NCBI RefSeq assembly: GCF_001422985.1
Contig: NZ_LMNL01000039.1
Span: 46,387-110,386, forward strand
Source: Methylobacterium sp. Leaf117
Lineage (GTDB): Bacteria > Pseudomonadota > Alphaproteobacteria > Rhizobiales > Beijerinckiaceae
Length of the DNA stretch: 64,000 nt
Reading direction: 5' to 3'
Notes under the pieces: generated by a model
The model's database searches: none
The model's input: only the letters and a program-made list of their open reading frames with translations
Told to the model about the DNA's origin: nothing
In this document: positions 7,672 through 16,002 of the stretch, in pieces
Position numbering within the stretch: the stretch's first letter is position 1
Layout: each line of letters begins with the position of its first letter
Made by a program: the position numbers and the translations under genes

Positions 7672-8448
7672 ATGAACGACACCCTCGAAAGCACCTTGAG
7701 CAAGGTCCCTGAGGTCACGCTCGGCTTCTGGATCATCAAGATCCTGGCCACCACGCTCGGCGAGACCGGCGGCGACACCGTCACCATGACACTGAATTGG
7801 GGTTACCTCGCCGGCACCGCCCTGTTCGGCGTGGTGCTGCTCGGCCTCGTGGTCGCCCAGGTCATGGCGAAGCGGTTCAACCCCGTCCTTTACTGGTCCA
7901 CCATCGTCGCCTCGACCACCTTCGGCACCACCATGGCGGACTTCGCCGACCGCTCGCTCGGCATCGGATACACCGGCGGGTCGGCCCTGCTCCTCGCCTG
8001 CCTCGCGGCGGTGCTCTGGCTTTGGTACGCGTCCGAGGGCACCGTGTCGGTCGACACGGTCTCGACGCCTCGGATCGAGGCGTTCTACTGGGGTGCCATC
8101 ACCTTCTCCCAGACGCTGGGCACGGCGCTGGGCGATTGGCTCGCCGACACGGGCGGGCTCGGCTACCAGGGCGGCGCCCTCGTGTTCGGGGCGGCCCTCG
8201 CGGTGGTCATCGTCTTGTACTACCGGACCTCGGTGTCGCGTGTCGCCTTGTTCTGGGCGGCCTTCATCCTGACGCGGCCGCTCGGTGCCATGGTGGGTGA
8301 TTTCCTCGACAAGCCGGCGACCGATGGGGGACTGGACCTCAGCCGGCCATTCGCCTCCGCTGTCATCGCGGCCTTCATCGTCGCACTGATCGTCCTGCTG
8401 CCACAGAGGGCCGGACGCCATCCGGGGGCGGACGCGACCGCGTCCTGA
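7672..8448 (+). CDS. COG4705 multi-spanning membrane protein (third copy)
   Basis: A 258-aa membrane protein: KVPEVTLGFWIIKILATTLGETGGD at the N-terminus, IEAFYWGAITFSQTLGTALGDWLAD in the middle and LTRPLGAMVGDFLDKP near the end. About eight hydrophobic helices. It begins 29 bp after copy two and shares with it the C-terminal end LLxPQRAGRH. Three paralogues in one operon under a two-component system is the notable point. Function unknown. Confidence 0.8.
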   Translation: MNDTLESTLSKVPEVTLGFWIIKILATTLGETGGDTVTMTLNWGYLAGTALFGVVLLGLVVAQVMAKRFNPVLYWSTIVASTTFGTTMADFADRSLGIGYTGGSALLLACLAAVLWLWYASEGTVSVDTVSTPRIEAFYWGAITFSQTLGTALGDWLADTGGLGYQGGALVFGAALAVVIVLYYRTSVSRVALFWAAFILTRPLGAMVGDFLDKPATDGGLDLSRPFASAVIAAFIVALIVLLPQRAGRHPGADATAS

Positions 8449-8491
8449 TGCCCGCCGCCGGGACCCTGCATCCGACTAGGAACCAGGATCG

Positions 8492-9226
8492 ATGAACCAA
8501 GTCACCCCGCCTGCCCCGGCGGCCATCGTCGCGCGTCTCGGCCGGAGGGAGATAGGCCTGATCGCGTCGCTGTTCTGCGTGGCCTCCCTCATCCTCGGCT
8601 TCGGCCTCCTCGCCGAGGAGGTCATGGAGGGGGACACGACGGCCTTCGACACCCGCATCGCCCACTTCTTCCGACCGGTCGGCGCCGCGGATGCGATAGG
8701 GCCGGCCTGGCTCCACGAGATGGCCCGCGATGTGACCGCTTTGGGCAGCATGGTCGTGCTCTGCTTCCTCCTCGCGAGCGTGGTCGGCTACCTGCTCCTG
8801 ATCCGGAAGCGCGGGGCCGCCGTCCTTCTGGTGGGCTCGATCCTCGGGGGAACGGTCGTCAGTTTCGGGCTGAAGCTTTTCTTCAGCCGGCCCCGTCCCG
8901 ACATCCCCGACGGCATCCAGGTGTTCACCTCCAGCTTCCCCAGCAGCCATGCCATGCTCTCCGCGGTGACCTTCCTGACGCTTGGAGCGCTCATGGCGCG
9001 CGTCGCCGCGGACGCTCGCCTGAAGGCATACTTCACGGGATGCGCGGTCTTCCTCTCCATCGTGGTCGGACTGAGCCGGGTCTACCTCGGGGTGCATTAC
9101 GCCACTGACGTGCTCGCGGGTTGGTGCGTGGGATCGGCTTGGGCAGCCCTGTGCTGGATCGTGGCCCTTCAACTCCAGCGTCGTGGGCAGGTCGAGAGGC
9201 CCGGCGGTACGGAAGGCGCGCGATAG
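8492..9226 (+). CDS. PAP2-family membrane phosphatase
   Basis: A 244-aa integral membrane PAP2 acid phosphatase. All three catalytic motifs are present: K128-x6-R135-P136 (KLFFSRPRP), P150-S-S-H153, and S195-R196-x5-H202-x3-D206 (SRVYLGVHYATD). The active site would face the periplasm. Substrates in the family include phosphatidic acid, undecaprenyl pyrophosphate and phosphatidylglycerophosphate; the sequence does not decide. It is the last gene of the two-component/COG4705 cluster, so envelope lipid remodelling under the same signal is a reasonable inference. Confidence 0.85.
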   Translation: MNQVTPPAPAAIVARLGRREIGLIASLFCVASLILGFGLLAEEVMEGDTTAFDTRIAHFFRPVGAADAIGPAWLHEMARDVTALGSMVVLCFLLASVVGYLLLIRKRGAAVLLVGSILGGTVVSFGLKLFFSRPRPDIPDGIQVFTSSFPSSHAMLSAVTFLTLGALMARVAADARLKAYFTGCAVFLSIVVGLSRVYLGVHYATDVLAGWCVGSAWAALCWIVALQLQRRGQVERPGGTEGAR

Positions 9227-9430
9227 GCAGCCTTGCCGGATGCATCCTTGCGGTCGCAATCGCGGTCGAGGGCAGGGGGACCGGGATAGCCGGAATGAAG
9301 CGTCGGGTTCCGTGCTTAGGGGACGGAAGTTTCCGAGAACCGCAGGCGGCGCTCAGCCTATCGACCGCATCGACGAACCGAGACGGTCAACCTGGAAGAC
9401 GGGTTCGGGCGCCAATGGCCGCTTCCGCCC

Positions 9431-9907
9431 TCAGGCCGGCGTTCCGCCGCGGTAACGGGTAAAGACGCTTCTGGCTTCCGACCCGAACAGAACGACTTCA
9501 TAGGTATCGGGCTCCATGCCCTCGACTTCCATGCCGGGGGAACCAGCGGGCATACCGGGGACGGCCAGCCCGGTTCCCTTGGGCTTCTCCACCAGGAGGC
9601 GCTTGATCGCCCCGGCCGGAACGTGCCCCTCGATCACGTAGCCGCCGACCTGGGCTGTGTGGCAGGAGGCGAGTTCCCTCGGGACCCCGAGACGGACCTT
9701 AAGCGGGTTCACGGGCCCCTCGGTCACCGTCACCGTGAACCCGTTATCGCGGAGGTGCGCGACCCACTTCTCGCAGCAACCGCAGGTCGGGTCCTTCGTC
9801 ACCGCGACCGGTGGCAGGCCCTGCGCCAGGGCATACCGCCCGAATGCCACCGATGCCGCCATGCCCAGGACCACGGCGCGCCGGGTCGTCCTCGTCGTGT
9901 CGATCAT
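9431..9907 (-). CDS. DUF411 metal-binding protein, exported
   Basis: A 158-aa DUF411 protein. An N-terminal TTRRAVVLGMAASVAFG segment is a Tat-like or ordinary signal sequence. The core begins with KDPTCGCCEKWVAHL: C42, C44 and C45 form the family's thiol cluster, and CHTAQVGGYVIEGHVP is the second conserved block. DUF411 proteins are linked to copper resistance clusters and are thought to bind copper in the periplasm. ATG at 9907 is favoured over 9952 because the longer start reads back into cusA. It lies 16 bp after cusA and is the last gene of the operon. Confidence 0.85.
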   Translation of the reverse strand: MIDTTRTTRRAVVLGMAASVAFGRYALAQGLPPVAVTKDPTCGCCEKWVAHLRDNGFTVTVTEGPVNPLKVRLGVPRELASCHTAQVGGYVIEGHVPAGAIKRLLVEKPKGTGLAVPGMPAGSPGMEVEGMEPDTYEVVLFGSEARSVFTRYRGGTPA

Positions 9908-9923
9908 GTTCGCTCTCCCGTCC

Positions 9924-12900
9924 TCACTCGGCTGCCAACGGTAATTTTTCACGTTCGACGGATTCCATCTCGGTATCGGATCTCGGTAGCCCCCAGCCCT
10001 TGACCAGGCCGTAGACGGCCGGGATCACTACGAGCGTCAGGACGGTGGAGGAGACCATGCCGCCGATCATCGGCACCGCGATGCGCTGCATGACCTCGGA
10101 GCCGGCGCCCGTGCTCCACAGGATCGGGATCAGGCCGGCCATGATGGCGGTCACGGTCATCATCTTGGGGCGCACCCGCTCGACCGCGCCGACCATGATC
10201 GCCCGCCGCAGGTCCTCGCGGTTCAGGGGCCGCCCCTCGCGGTCGCACGCGGCCCGGCCCTCGTCGAGGGCGTGGTCGAGGTAGACCAGCATGATCACGC
10301 CGGTCTCGGCCGCGACGCCGGCCAGCGCGATGAAGCCGACCGCCACCGCCACCGACATGTTGAACCCCATCCACCACATCAGCCAGATGCCGCCGACCAG
10401 GGCGAACGGTAGCGACAGCATGACGATGAGCGTCTCGGTCAGGCGCCGGAAGTTGATGAACAGCAGCAGGAACACGACGAGCAGCGTCAGCGGCACCACC
10501 ACCTTCATGCGCGCCTCGGCCCGTTCCAGGTACTCGTACTGCCCGCTCCACTGCAGGGTCGTGCCCTGTGGGAGCTTGACCTCGTCCGTCACGGCCTTGC
10601 GCGCCTCGGCCACGTAGCCGCCGAGGTCGCGCCCATTGATGTCGACGAAGATGTAGACCGCGAGTTGGCCGTTCTCGGTTCGGATGGAGGTCGGGCCGCG
10701 GGTGAGCTCGACCTTGGCGACCTCGCGCAACGGCACCGTGCCCCCAGCTGGCAGCGGTATCTGCACCTCGTCGGCGATGGCACGCGGATCGGACCGGAAG
10801 GCCCGGGGGTAGCGGACGTTCACGGTATAGCGCTCGCGGCCCTCGACCGTGTTCGTCACGCTCTGACCGCCGAGGGCCATGGCGATGACGTCCTGTACGT
10901 CGCCGACCATGAGGCCGTAGCGACCGAGCGCCTCGCGGTCCGGGGTGATGTCGAGGAAGTAGCCGCCGATGACCCGCTCGGCGTAGGCGCTGGACGTGCC
11001 CGGCACGTTGCGCACCACCGCCTCGACCTGGCGGGCGACCCCTTCCATCTCCTTCAGGTCCGTGCCCAGCACCTTGATCCCGACCGGGGTGCGGATGCCG
11101 GTCGAGAGCATGTCGATCCGGGCGCGGATCGGCTGGGTCCAGGCATTCGACACGCCCGGGAACTGCAGAGCCTTGTCCATCTCGGCCTTGAGGCTCGCCA
11201 GCGTCACGCCCGGCCGCCACTCGGACGGCGGCTTCAGCGCGATGACCGTCTCGAACATCTCCATCGGCGCCGGGTCGGTCGCGGTGTTGGCGCGGCCCGC
11301 CTTGCCGTAGACCGAGGCCACCTCCGGGAAGGATTTTATGATGCGGTCCTGGGTTGCGAGGAGCTCGCCGGCCTTGGTCACCGACAGGCCCGGCAGGGTC
11401 GTCGGCATGTACATCAGCGTGCCCTCGTTGAGGTCGGGCATGAACTCCGAGCCGAGCTGACGGGCTGGCCACACGGTCGCCGCGACGACGCCTAGGGCGA
11501 GCAGGACGGTCAGGACCCGCGCCCGCAGCACGCCCGCGATCAGCGGCCGGTAGAGCCAGATCAGGAGCCGGTTCAGCGGGTTCCTGTGCTCCGGGATGAT
11601 CCGGCCCCGCACGAACAGCACCATCAGCGCGGGGACCAAGGTCACCGACAGGATCGCGGCCGCCGCCATGGCGAAGGTCTTGGTGAAGGCCAGCGGACCG
11701 AACAGGCGGCCCTCCTGGCTCTCCAGGGTGAAGATCGGCAGGAAGCTGACCGTGATGATGAGGAGCGAGAAGAACAGGGACGGGCCGACCTCGGACGCCG
11801 CCTCGACCAGGATCTCGACCCGGGGCTTGTCCGGTGGCGCCCGTTCCAGGTGCTTGTGGGCGTTCTCGATCATGACGATGGCCGCGTCGATCATGGCGCC
11901 GACCGCGATGGCGATGCCGCCCAGACTCATGATGTTGGCGCCGAGACCCAGGGCTCGCATGCCGACGAACGCCATCAGGATCCCGACCGGCAGCATCAGG
12001 ATGGCGACGAGCGCGCTCCTCACGTGGAGCAGGAACACGACGCACACGAGCGAGACGACGACGCTCTCCTCGACCAGCGTGTGCCGCAGGGTGTCGATGG
12101 CCGCGTCGATGAGCTGGGAGCGGTCGTAGACCGGCAGGATCTCGGTGCCCGCGGGAAGGCTTTTCGCCACCTCCGCGAGCTTCGCCTTAACGCCCTCGAT
12201 GACGTTCAGCGCGTTCGCCCCGAAGCGCTGCAGGACGATGCCGCCGGCGACCTCGCCCTCGCCGTTCATCTCGGTGATGCCGCGACGCTCGTCCGGTCCG
12301 AGCTCGACCCGGGCGACGTCCCGCACCCGCAGCGGCGTGCCGCCCGCGGTCTTGAGGACGATGTTCTCGATGTCGGTGACGCCCCTCAGGTAGCCGCGCC
12401 CGCGGACCATGAACTCGAACTCGGAGAGCTCGACCGTGCGGCCGCCGACGTCGGCGTTGCTCGACCGGATCGCGTCCCGGAGCTTGTTGAGGGAGATGCC
12501 CTGGGCGCGTAGCCGGTTCGGGTCGACCACGACGTTGTACTGCTTCACGAAGCCGCCGACGCCGGCGACTTCGGCGACGCCCTCTGCCCGCGAGGCCCCG
12601 AACCGGACCACCCAGTCCTGCAGGGAGCGAAGCTCGGCGAGCGTCCGTTCCTTGGCCACCACCACGTACTGGTAGACCCAGCCCACGCCGGTGGCGTCGG
12701 GGCCGAGCGTCGGGGTCACGCCCGCCGGCAGGCGGCTCGCCGCCGCGTTGAGGTACTCCAGCACCCGCGAGCGGCCCCAGTACGGGTCGGTGCCGTCCTC
12801 GAAGATGACGTAGACGAACGACACCCCGAAGAACGAAAAGCCCCGCACCACCTTGGCCTTGGGCACCGTCAGCATGGCGGTGGACAGCGGGTAGGTGACC

Positions 12901-13091
12901 TGATCCTCGACCACCTGCGGAGCCTGGCCCGGGTACTCGGTGTAGACGATGGCCTGCACGTCCGAGAGGTCGGGGATGGCGTCGAGCGGCAGGGTCCGCA
13001 GCGCCAGGACGCCTGCGGCGACGGCGAACACGGTGCCCACCAGAACCAGGACGAGGTTGCGGGCGGACCAGCCGATGAGGCGCGCGATCAC
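9924..13091 (-). CDS. cusA: CusA-type heavy-metal RND efflux pump
   Basis: A 1,055-aa HME-RND inner-membrane proton antiporter, the expected length for CusA/CzcA. The N-terminal helix is ARNLVLVLVGTVFAVAAG. The TM4 signature GAMIDAAIVMIENAHKHLE matches the Cu/Ag subgroup, and the periplasmic porter and docking regions are complete. It would form a trimer with CusB and an outer-membrane channel. GTG at 13091 overlaps the cusB stop (GTGA). A longer open frame continues upstream to 14486 but is only cusB read out of frame. No CusC outer-membrane gene is present. Confidence 0.92.
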   Translation of the reverse strand: MIARLIGWSARNLVLVLVGTVFAVAAGVLALRTLPLDAIPDLSDVQAIVYTEYPGQAPQVVEDQVTYPLSTAMLTVPKAKVVRGFSFFGVSFVYVIFEDGTDPYWGRSRVLEYLNAAASRLPAGVTPTLGPDATGVGWVYQYVVVAKERTLAELRSLQDWVVRFGASRAEGVAEVAGVGGFVKQYNVVVDPNRLRAQGISLNKLRDAIRSSNADVGGRTVELSEFEFMVRGRGYLRGVTDIENIVLKTAGGTPLRVRDVARVELGPDERRGITEMNGEGEVAGGIVLQRFGANALNVIEGVKAKLAEVAKSLPAGTEILPVYDRSQLIDAAIDTLRHTLVEESVVVSLVCVVFLLHVRSALVAILMLPVGILMAFVGMRALGLGANIMSLGGIAIAVGAMIDAAIVMIENAHKHLERAPPDKPRVEILVEAASEVGPSLFFSLLIITVSFLPIFTLESQEGRLFGPLAFTKTFAMAAAAILSVTLVPALMVLFVRGRIIPEHRNPLNRLLIWLYRPLIAGVLRARVLTVLLALGVVAATVWPARQLGSEFMPDLNEGTLMYMPTTLPGLSVTKAGELLATQDRIIKSFPEVASVYGKAGRANTATDPAPMEMFETVIALKPPSEWRPGVTLASLKAEMDKALQFPGVSNAWTQPIRARIDMLSTGIRTPVGIKVLGTDLKEMEGVARQVEAVVRNVPGTSSAYAERVIGGYFLDITPDREALGRYGLMVGDVQDVIAMALGGQSVTNTVEGRERYTVNVRYPRAFRSDPRAIADEVQIPLPAGGTVPLREVAKVELTRGPTSIRTENGQLAVYIFVDINGRDLGGYVAEARKAVTDEVKLPQGTTLQWSGQYEYLERAEARMKVVVPLTLLVVFLLLFINFRRLTETLIVMLSLPFALVGGIWLMWWMGFNMSVAVAVGFIALAGVAAETGVIMLVYLDHALDEGRAACDREGRPLNREDLRRAIMVGAVERVRPKMMTVTAIMAGLIPILWSTGAGSEVMQRIAVPMIGGMVSSTVLTLVVIPAVYGLVKGWGLPRSDTEMESVEREKLPLAAE

Positions 13092-14614
13092 GGCGTCGCT
13101 CCCGCGTCGGCGGCTTGGCGGTCGTCCTTGGGAGGCGCCAGGCCTTGCAGCGCCGCCTTCAGGTTGCTCTCGGCGTCGATGAGGAAGTTGGCCGAGGTCA
13201 CCACCCGGTCGCCGGTCGAGACGCCGTCGCGAATCTCGGTGTAGCCGCCGCCGCGCACGCCGACCTTCACGGCCTTCGGCTCGAAGCGGCCCTCGCCGCG
13301 GTCGATCAGCACGACCTGTCGCGCGCCGGTGTCGATGACCGCGTCGTCCGGCACGGCCACGACCGGCTTGGCGTCCCCCGTCGCGATCTCGACGTCGGCG
13401 TACATGTCGGGCAGCAAGGTGCCGTCCGGGTTCGGGAGCTCGATGCGCACCCGCGTCACCCGGGTCTCCGGGTTCACCTGCGGGTAGATCGTCCCGACCT
13501 TGCCGGAGAAGGTGCGGCCCGGTGCCGAGCGCAGGCGGATGGTGGCGGCCTGCCCGACGCGGACATTGGAAAGGTCGCGCTCCGGCACGTCGGCTAGCAC
13601 CCACATGGTGGAGATGTCGCCGATCCGGAACAGAGTGTCCCCGGCCGCGGCCTTCATGCCCTCGATGGCGGTCCGTTGCAGGACGATGCCGTCCCGGGCC
13701 GAGGACCATGTGATGGCCATCGGCACGTTCCGGGTGCGCTCCATCTCGTCGATCACGGCCTCGGAGACGTTCAGGTTCCGCAGGCGGCGACGGGCCCCGT
13801 CGAAGCCGGGGTTGGCGATGAGCTGGGCCGCCGCCGCGTTGATCTCGGGCGAGTAGACGTGGACCAGCGCCTGGCCCTTGCGGACCCGGTCGCCGGTGGT
13901 GACGTTCTCGACGTGGTCGACGTAGGCGTCCGAGCGGGTCGCGATGACCGTCACCCGCCGCTCGTCGAGGGCGACGGTGCCGGGGACGCGGACGGGCTGG
14001 GCGACCACCCGGCGCTCGACGACCTCGGTCCGCACGCCGGTGCGCTGGACCTTGCCGGGCGAGACGGTCACGACGTTGCCGTCGCTGTCCTCGCCCTCGT
14101 AGACGGGGATGTAGTCCATCCCCATCGAATCCTTCTTGGGCGTGGCCGAGGTGTCCGCCAGGCCCATCGGGTTGCGGTAGTAGCGGATGCGGCGGGCGCC
14201 CGCGGCGGGCTTCGCATCCCCGGCCTTCCCCATGTCCCCGGCGGCCATGTCGTGCCCGGCCATCCCCAAGCCGGCCATGTCGGCAGGCATGGCCTCGCCG
14301 TTGTCCGGAGCGTCGAAGCGCACGTCCTCGCTGGCGTGGACCGCGCGGAACTCCCGGCCATCCGCGGTCGCCATCGGCGACAGCGAGTAGACCGGCTTTC
14401 CGTCCGGGTCCTGATAGTAGACCACCGGCCCGGTCGCCTTCGCGGGGGCTGTAGCTTGCGCGGCCGGCATGGGGGCCGGAGACCACCGGGCGAACTCCGT
14501 CCGGGCGCGCTCGGCGAGCGCCGGCACGGGGTTCTCCCCGTGCCCCGCGACATAACCGATGCCTCCCGTCGCCAGCGCGACGAGGGCTCCGACGAGCCAG
14601 GCCGCGCGGCTCAC
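13088..14614 (-). CDS. cusB: CusB-type periplasmic adaptor with heavy-metal binding domain
   Basis: A 508-aa HlyD-like adaptor for CusA. It has an N-terminal membrane segment (AWLVGALVALATGGIGYVAG), then a degenerate YYQDPDGKPVYSLSP block, then a canonical heavy-metal binding domain (YYRNPMGL, PKKDSMGMDYIPVY), then barrel-sandwich, lipoyl and beta-barrel domains (TIRLRSAPGRTFSGKVGTI). A Met/His-rich linker lies between the two blocks. Metal delivery from CusB to CusA is established for E. coli. The gene overlaps its neighbours on both sides by 4 bp, so cusBA and the upstream small gene form one transcript. Confidence 0.9.
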   Translation of the reverse strand: MSRAAWLVGALVALATGGIGYVAGHGENPVPALAERARTEFARWSPAPMPAAQATAPAKATGPVVYYQDPDGKPVYSLSPMATADGREFRAVHASEDVRFDAPDNGEAMPADMAGLGMAGHDMAAGDMGKAGDAKPAAGARRIRYYRNPMGLADTSATPKKDSMGMDYIPVYEGEDSDGNVVTVSPGKVQRTGVRTEVVERRVVAQPVRVPGTVALDERRVTVIATRSDAYVDHVENVTTGDRVRKGQALVHVYSPEINAAAAQLIANPGFDGARRRLRNLNVSEAVIDEMERTRNVPMAITWSSARDGIVLQRTAIEGMKAAAGDTLFRIGDISTMWVLADVPERDLSNVRVGQAATIRLRSAPGRTFSGKVGTIYPQVNPETRVTRVRIELPNPDGTLLPDMYADVEIATGDAKPVVAVPDDAVIDTGARQVVLIDRGEGRFEPKAVKVGVRGGGYTEIRDGVSTGDRVVTSANFLIDAESNLKAALQGLAPPKDDRQAADAGATP

Positions 14615-15015
14615 TTGACGGCCTTGAAGACCAGCTTGTCCTCGACCGTGCCGGTCTCGCCTTGGACCTTGGCCCCGAGCGACAGCCGCCAGCCGCCGGC
14701 CATCGTGAGCTTCGCCTTGAAGCGGTAGACGCCGGGCTCGGTCGTGGGGAGCTGCTCGATCTTCGAGGTCATCTCATCCATGCTGTCGGGAGCCATGTCG
14801 ATGCGCTTGGCAAAGATCACGGCGTCGGGAACCGGCTTGCCGCTGCGCTTGTCGAGAAGGCGCACGGAGAGGACGGCCTCTCCGACCTTGGCCTCCTGCT
14901 GCACGAGTTCGAAGTGGTAGTCCTTGGTGTCGGCGAATGCCGGGAACGTGGTCGCCGACAGGGCGGCACCGAGCAGCGCCGCCGAGATGGCGCGCGAAAA
15001 AGGCTTCTGGGTCAC
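14611..15015 (-). CDS. Periplasmic YtkA/FixH-like beta-sandwich protein
   Basis: A 134-aa secreted protein. The signal peptide FSRAISAALLGAALSATTFPAFA is cleaved before DTKDYHFEL. The mature part (VGEAVLSVRLLDKRSGKPVPDAV, TTEPGVYRFKAKLTMAGGWRLSL) matches the YtkA/FixH-like Ig fold found next to CusA/CusB in many proteobacteria. Its likely role is an accessory to the efflux complex; metal ligands are not obvious apart from scattered Met. The ATGA overlap with cusB indicates translational coupling. Confidence 0.8.
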   Translation of the reverse strand: MTQKPFSRAISAALLGAALSATTFPAFADTKDYHFELVQQEAKVGEAVLSVRLLDKRSGKPVPDAVIFAKRIDMAPDSMDEMTSKIEQLPTTEPGVYRFKAKLTMAGGWRLSLGAKVQGETGTVEDKLVFKAVK

Positions 15016-15098
15016 GGGGGATGTCTCCTGAACACGACGGGAAGGGACGCATGGTCATGCGTCACCGTGCCGGCGCATGCGGCGCCGGCGTCATCGGT

Positions 15099-15527
15099 TC
15101 AGGCTCGGGGGGGCTCGGGTAGCGGCGTCCCATGCACGCTCGCGAAGGACGCCGAGGCTGGCCAGGACAGGGTCGCACGGGACGCGACGGGAGCCGGGAC
15201 GGCGACCGTCCCCGGCAGCAGGGACGCGGCGCTTGCGAGGCACAGGGCCATCAGCGGGCAACCCTTGGTGCAATCGGGCTTTCCGGCCTTTTCCTTCGGG
15301 CAACAGGGCATGTTGTCCATGGCCATCCCGGCCATGTCCATCGCATCCGTGCCGGCATCGTCCATGACCATGCCGTGGTAGTGTCCGGCGGGCATCGAGG
15401 AAGTGGCCTGAGCCGCCATGGACGCATGCATGCCCGCAGTGGCCGCGGGAGCGGTCACCGGCGTCAGGGCGAGGCTGAGGACCGCAAGTAGCGGCAACAG
15501 TCGCCTAAGGGCAAGCCAAAAGGTCAC
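15099..15527 (-). CDS. Small secreted Met/Cys-rich protein of the cus operon
   Basis: A 142-aa protein from GTG 15527, with a signal peptide (LALRRLLPLLAVLSLALTPVTAPAATA). Next comes a Met/His/Asp-rich stretch (GMHASMAAQ, AGHYHGMVMDD, MDMAGMAMDNM) and a cysteine cluster (PCCPKEKAGKPDCTKGCPLM). Methionine and cysteine clusters are typical Cu(I) ligands, so periplasmic copper binding is a fair inference. A longer reading from 15686 would cross upstream non-coding DNA. It sits upstream of the YtkA-like gene in the same direction. No named family recognised. Confidence 0.65.
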   Translation of the reverse strand: MTFWLALRRLLPLLAVLSLALTPVTAPAATAGMHASMAAQATSSMPAGHYHGMVMDDAGTDAMDMAGMAMDNMPCCPKEKAGKPDCTKGCPLMALCLASAASLLPGTVAVPAPVASRATLSWPASASFASVHGTPLPEPPRA

Positions 15528-15615
15528 GGATACAGGATGCCAAATTCCGCGGTCGGGCGAAAGCCCGTTCCGAATTCCTCGAACGACGCAGGACCAGGTT
15601 GGTTGCAAGCACCCG

Positions 15616-15816
15616 TCAGGCGAGCACCGCCGGGAAGCCGGCCGCAACGATGGCTCCGGCGATCCGGTCGGCCGGGCCGGCGGCATCGGACACGGTCACG
15701 AGCTTGGCACCGAGGTCCACATCCACCCGGGCTCCCGGCTCGATGCCAAGCACCGCGCGGGTCACGGACTTGGCGCATCCGCCGCATCCCATTTTGTCGA
15801 CCTTGTAACGGAACAT
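15616..15816 (-). CDS. CopZ-type HMA copper chaperone, second copy
   Basis: A 66-aa HMA domain with MGCGGC (C11, C14) in the metal loop and the fold KVDKMGCGGCAKSVTRAV. It is related to the copy at 886-1101: both share CGGCAKSVTRA and a VDVDL/VAVDL strand. ATG 15816 starts the first strand. A CueR-like palindrome with one mismatch lies at 15854-15870, about 38 bp upstream, the same spacing as for the first copy. It may head the cus operon. Confidence 0.87.
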   Translation of the reverse strand: MFRYKVDKMGCGGCAKSVTRAVLGIEPGARVDVDLGAKLVTVSDAAGPADRIAGAIVAAGFPAVLA

Positions 15817-15853
15817 GACGCTCTCCCTTCGATGGCGCCACGCCGAGATGGGG

Positions 15854-15870
15854 CTTCCCATGGTGGTAAG
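15854..15870. promoter_or_regulatory. CueR-type operator upstream of the second copZ
   Basis: CTTCCCA-TGG-TGGTAAG, followed by GTCAAGG, is the same element as at 1141-1157 with one change in the right half-site. Sequence to the left (GCCGAGATGGGG) is also shared with the first copy, so the whole promoter segment was probably duplicated with the gene. Confidence 0.65.
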
Positions 15871-16002
15871 GTCAAGGGTCGGTGGCCGATGTCCTCTCAC
15901 GCTTGCCCGATTGCTTGAACGATGCCCCCAACGGCGCGAGCGCCGGCATTTCGCGGGCATCCAATTCCGTGAACCCAGGTGGATTGGGGAACGGGCCGGC
16001 GC

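Noticed and set aside
9924..14486. A continuous 1,520-codon open frame covering cusA and beyond
   Set aside because: The first ~460 codons are the cusB region in the wrong frame (Arg/Gly/Pro-rich). cusA starts at GTG 13091 by family alignment.
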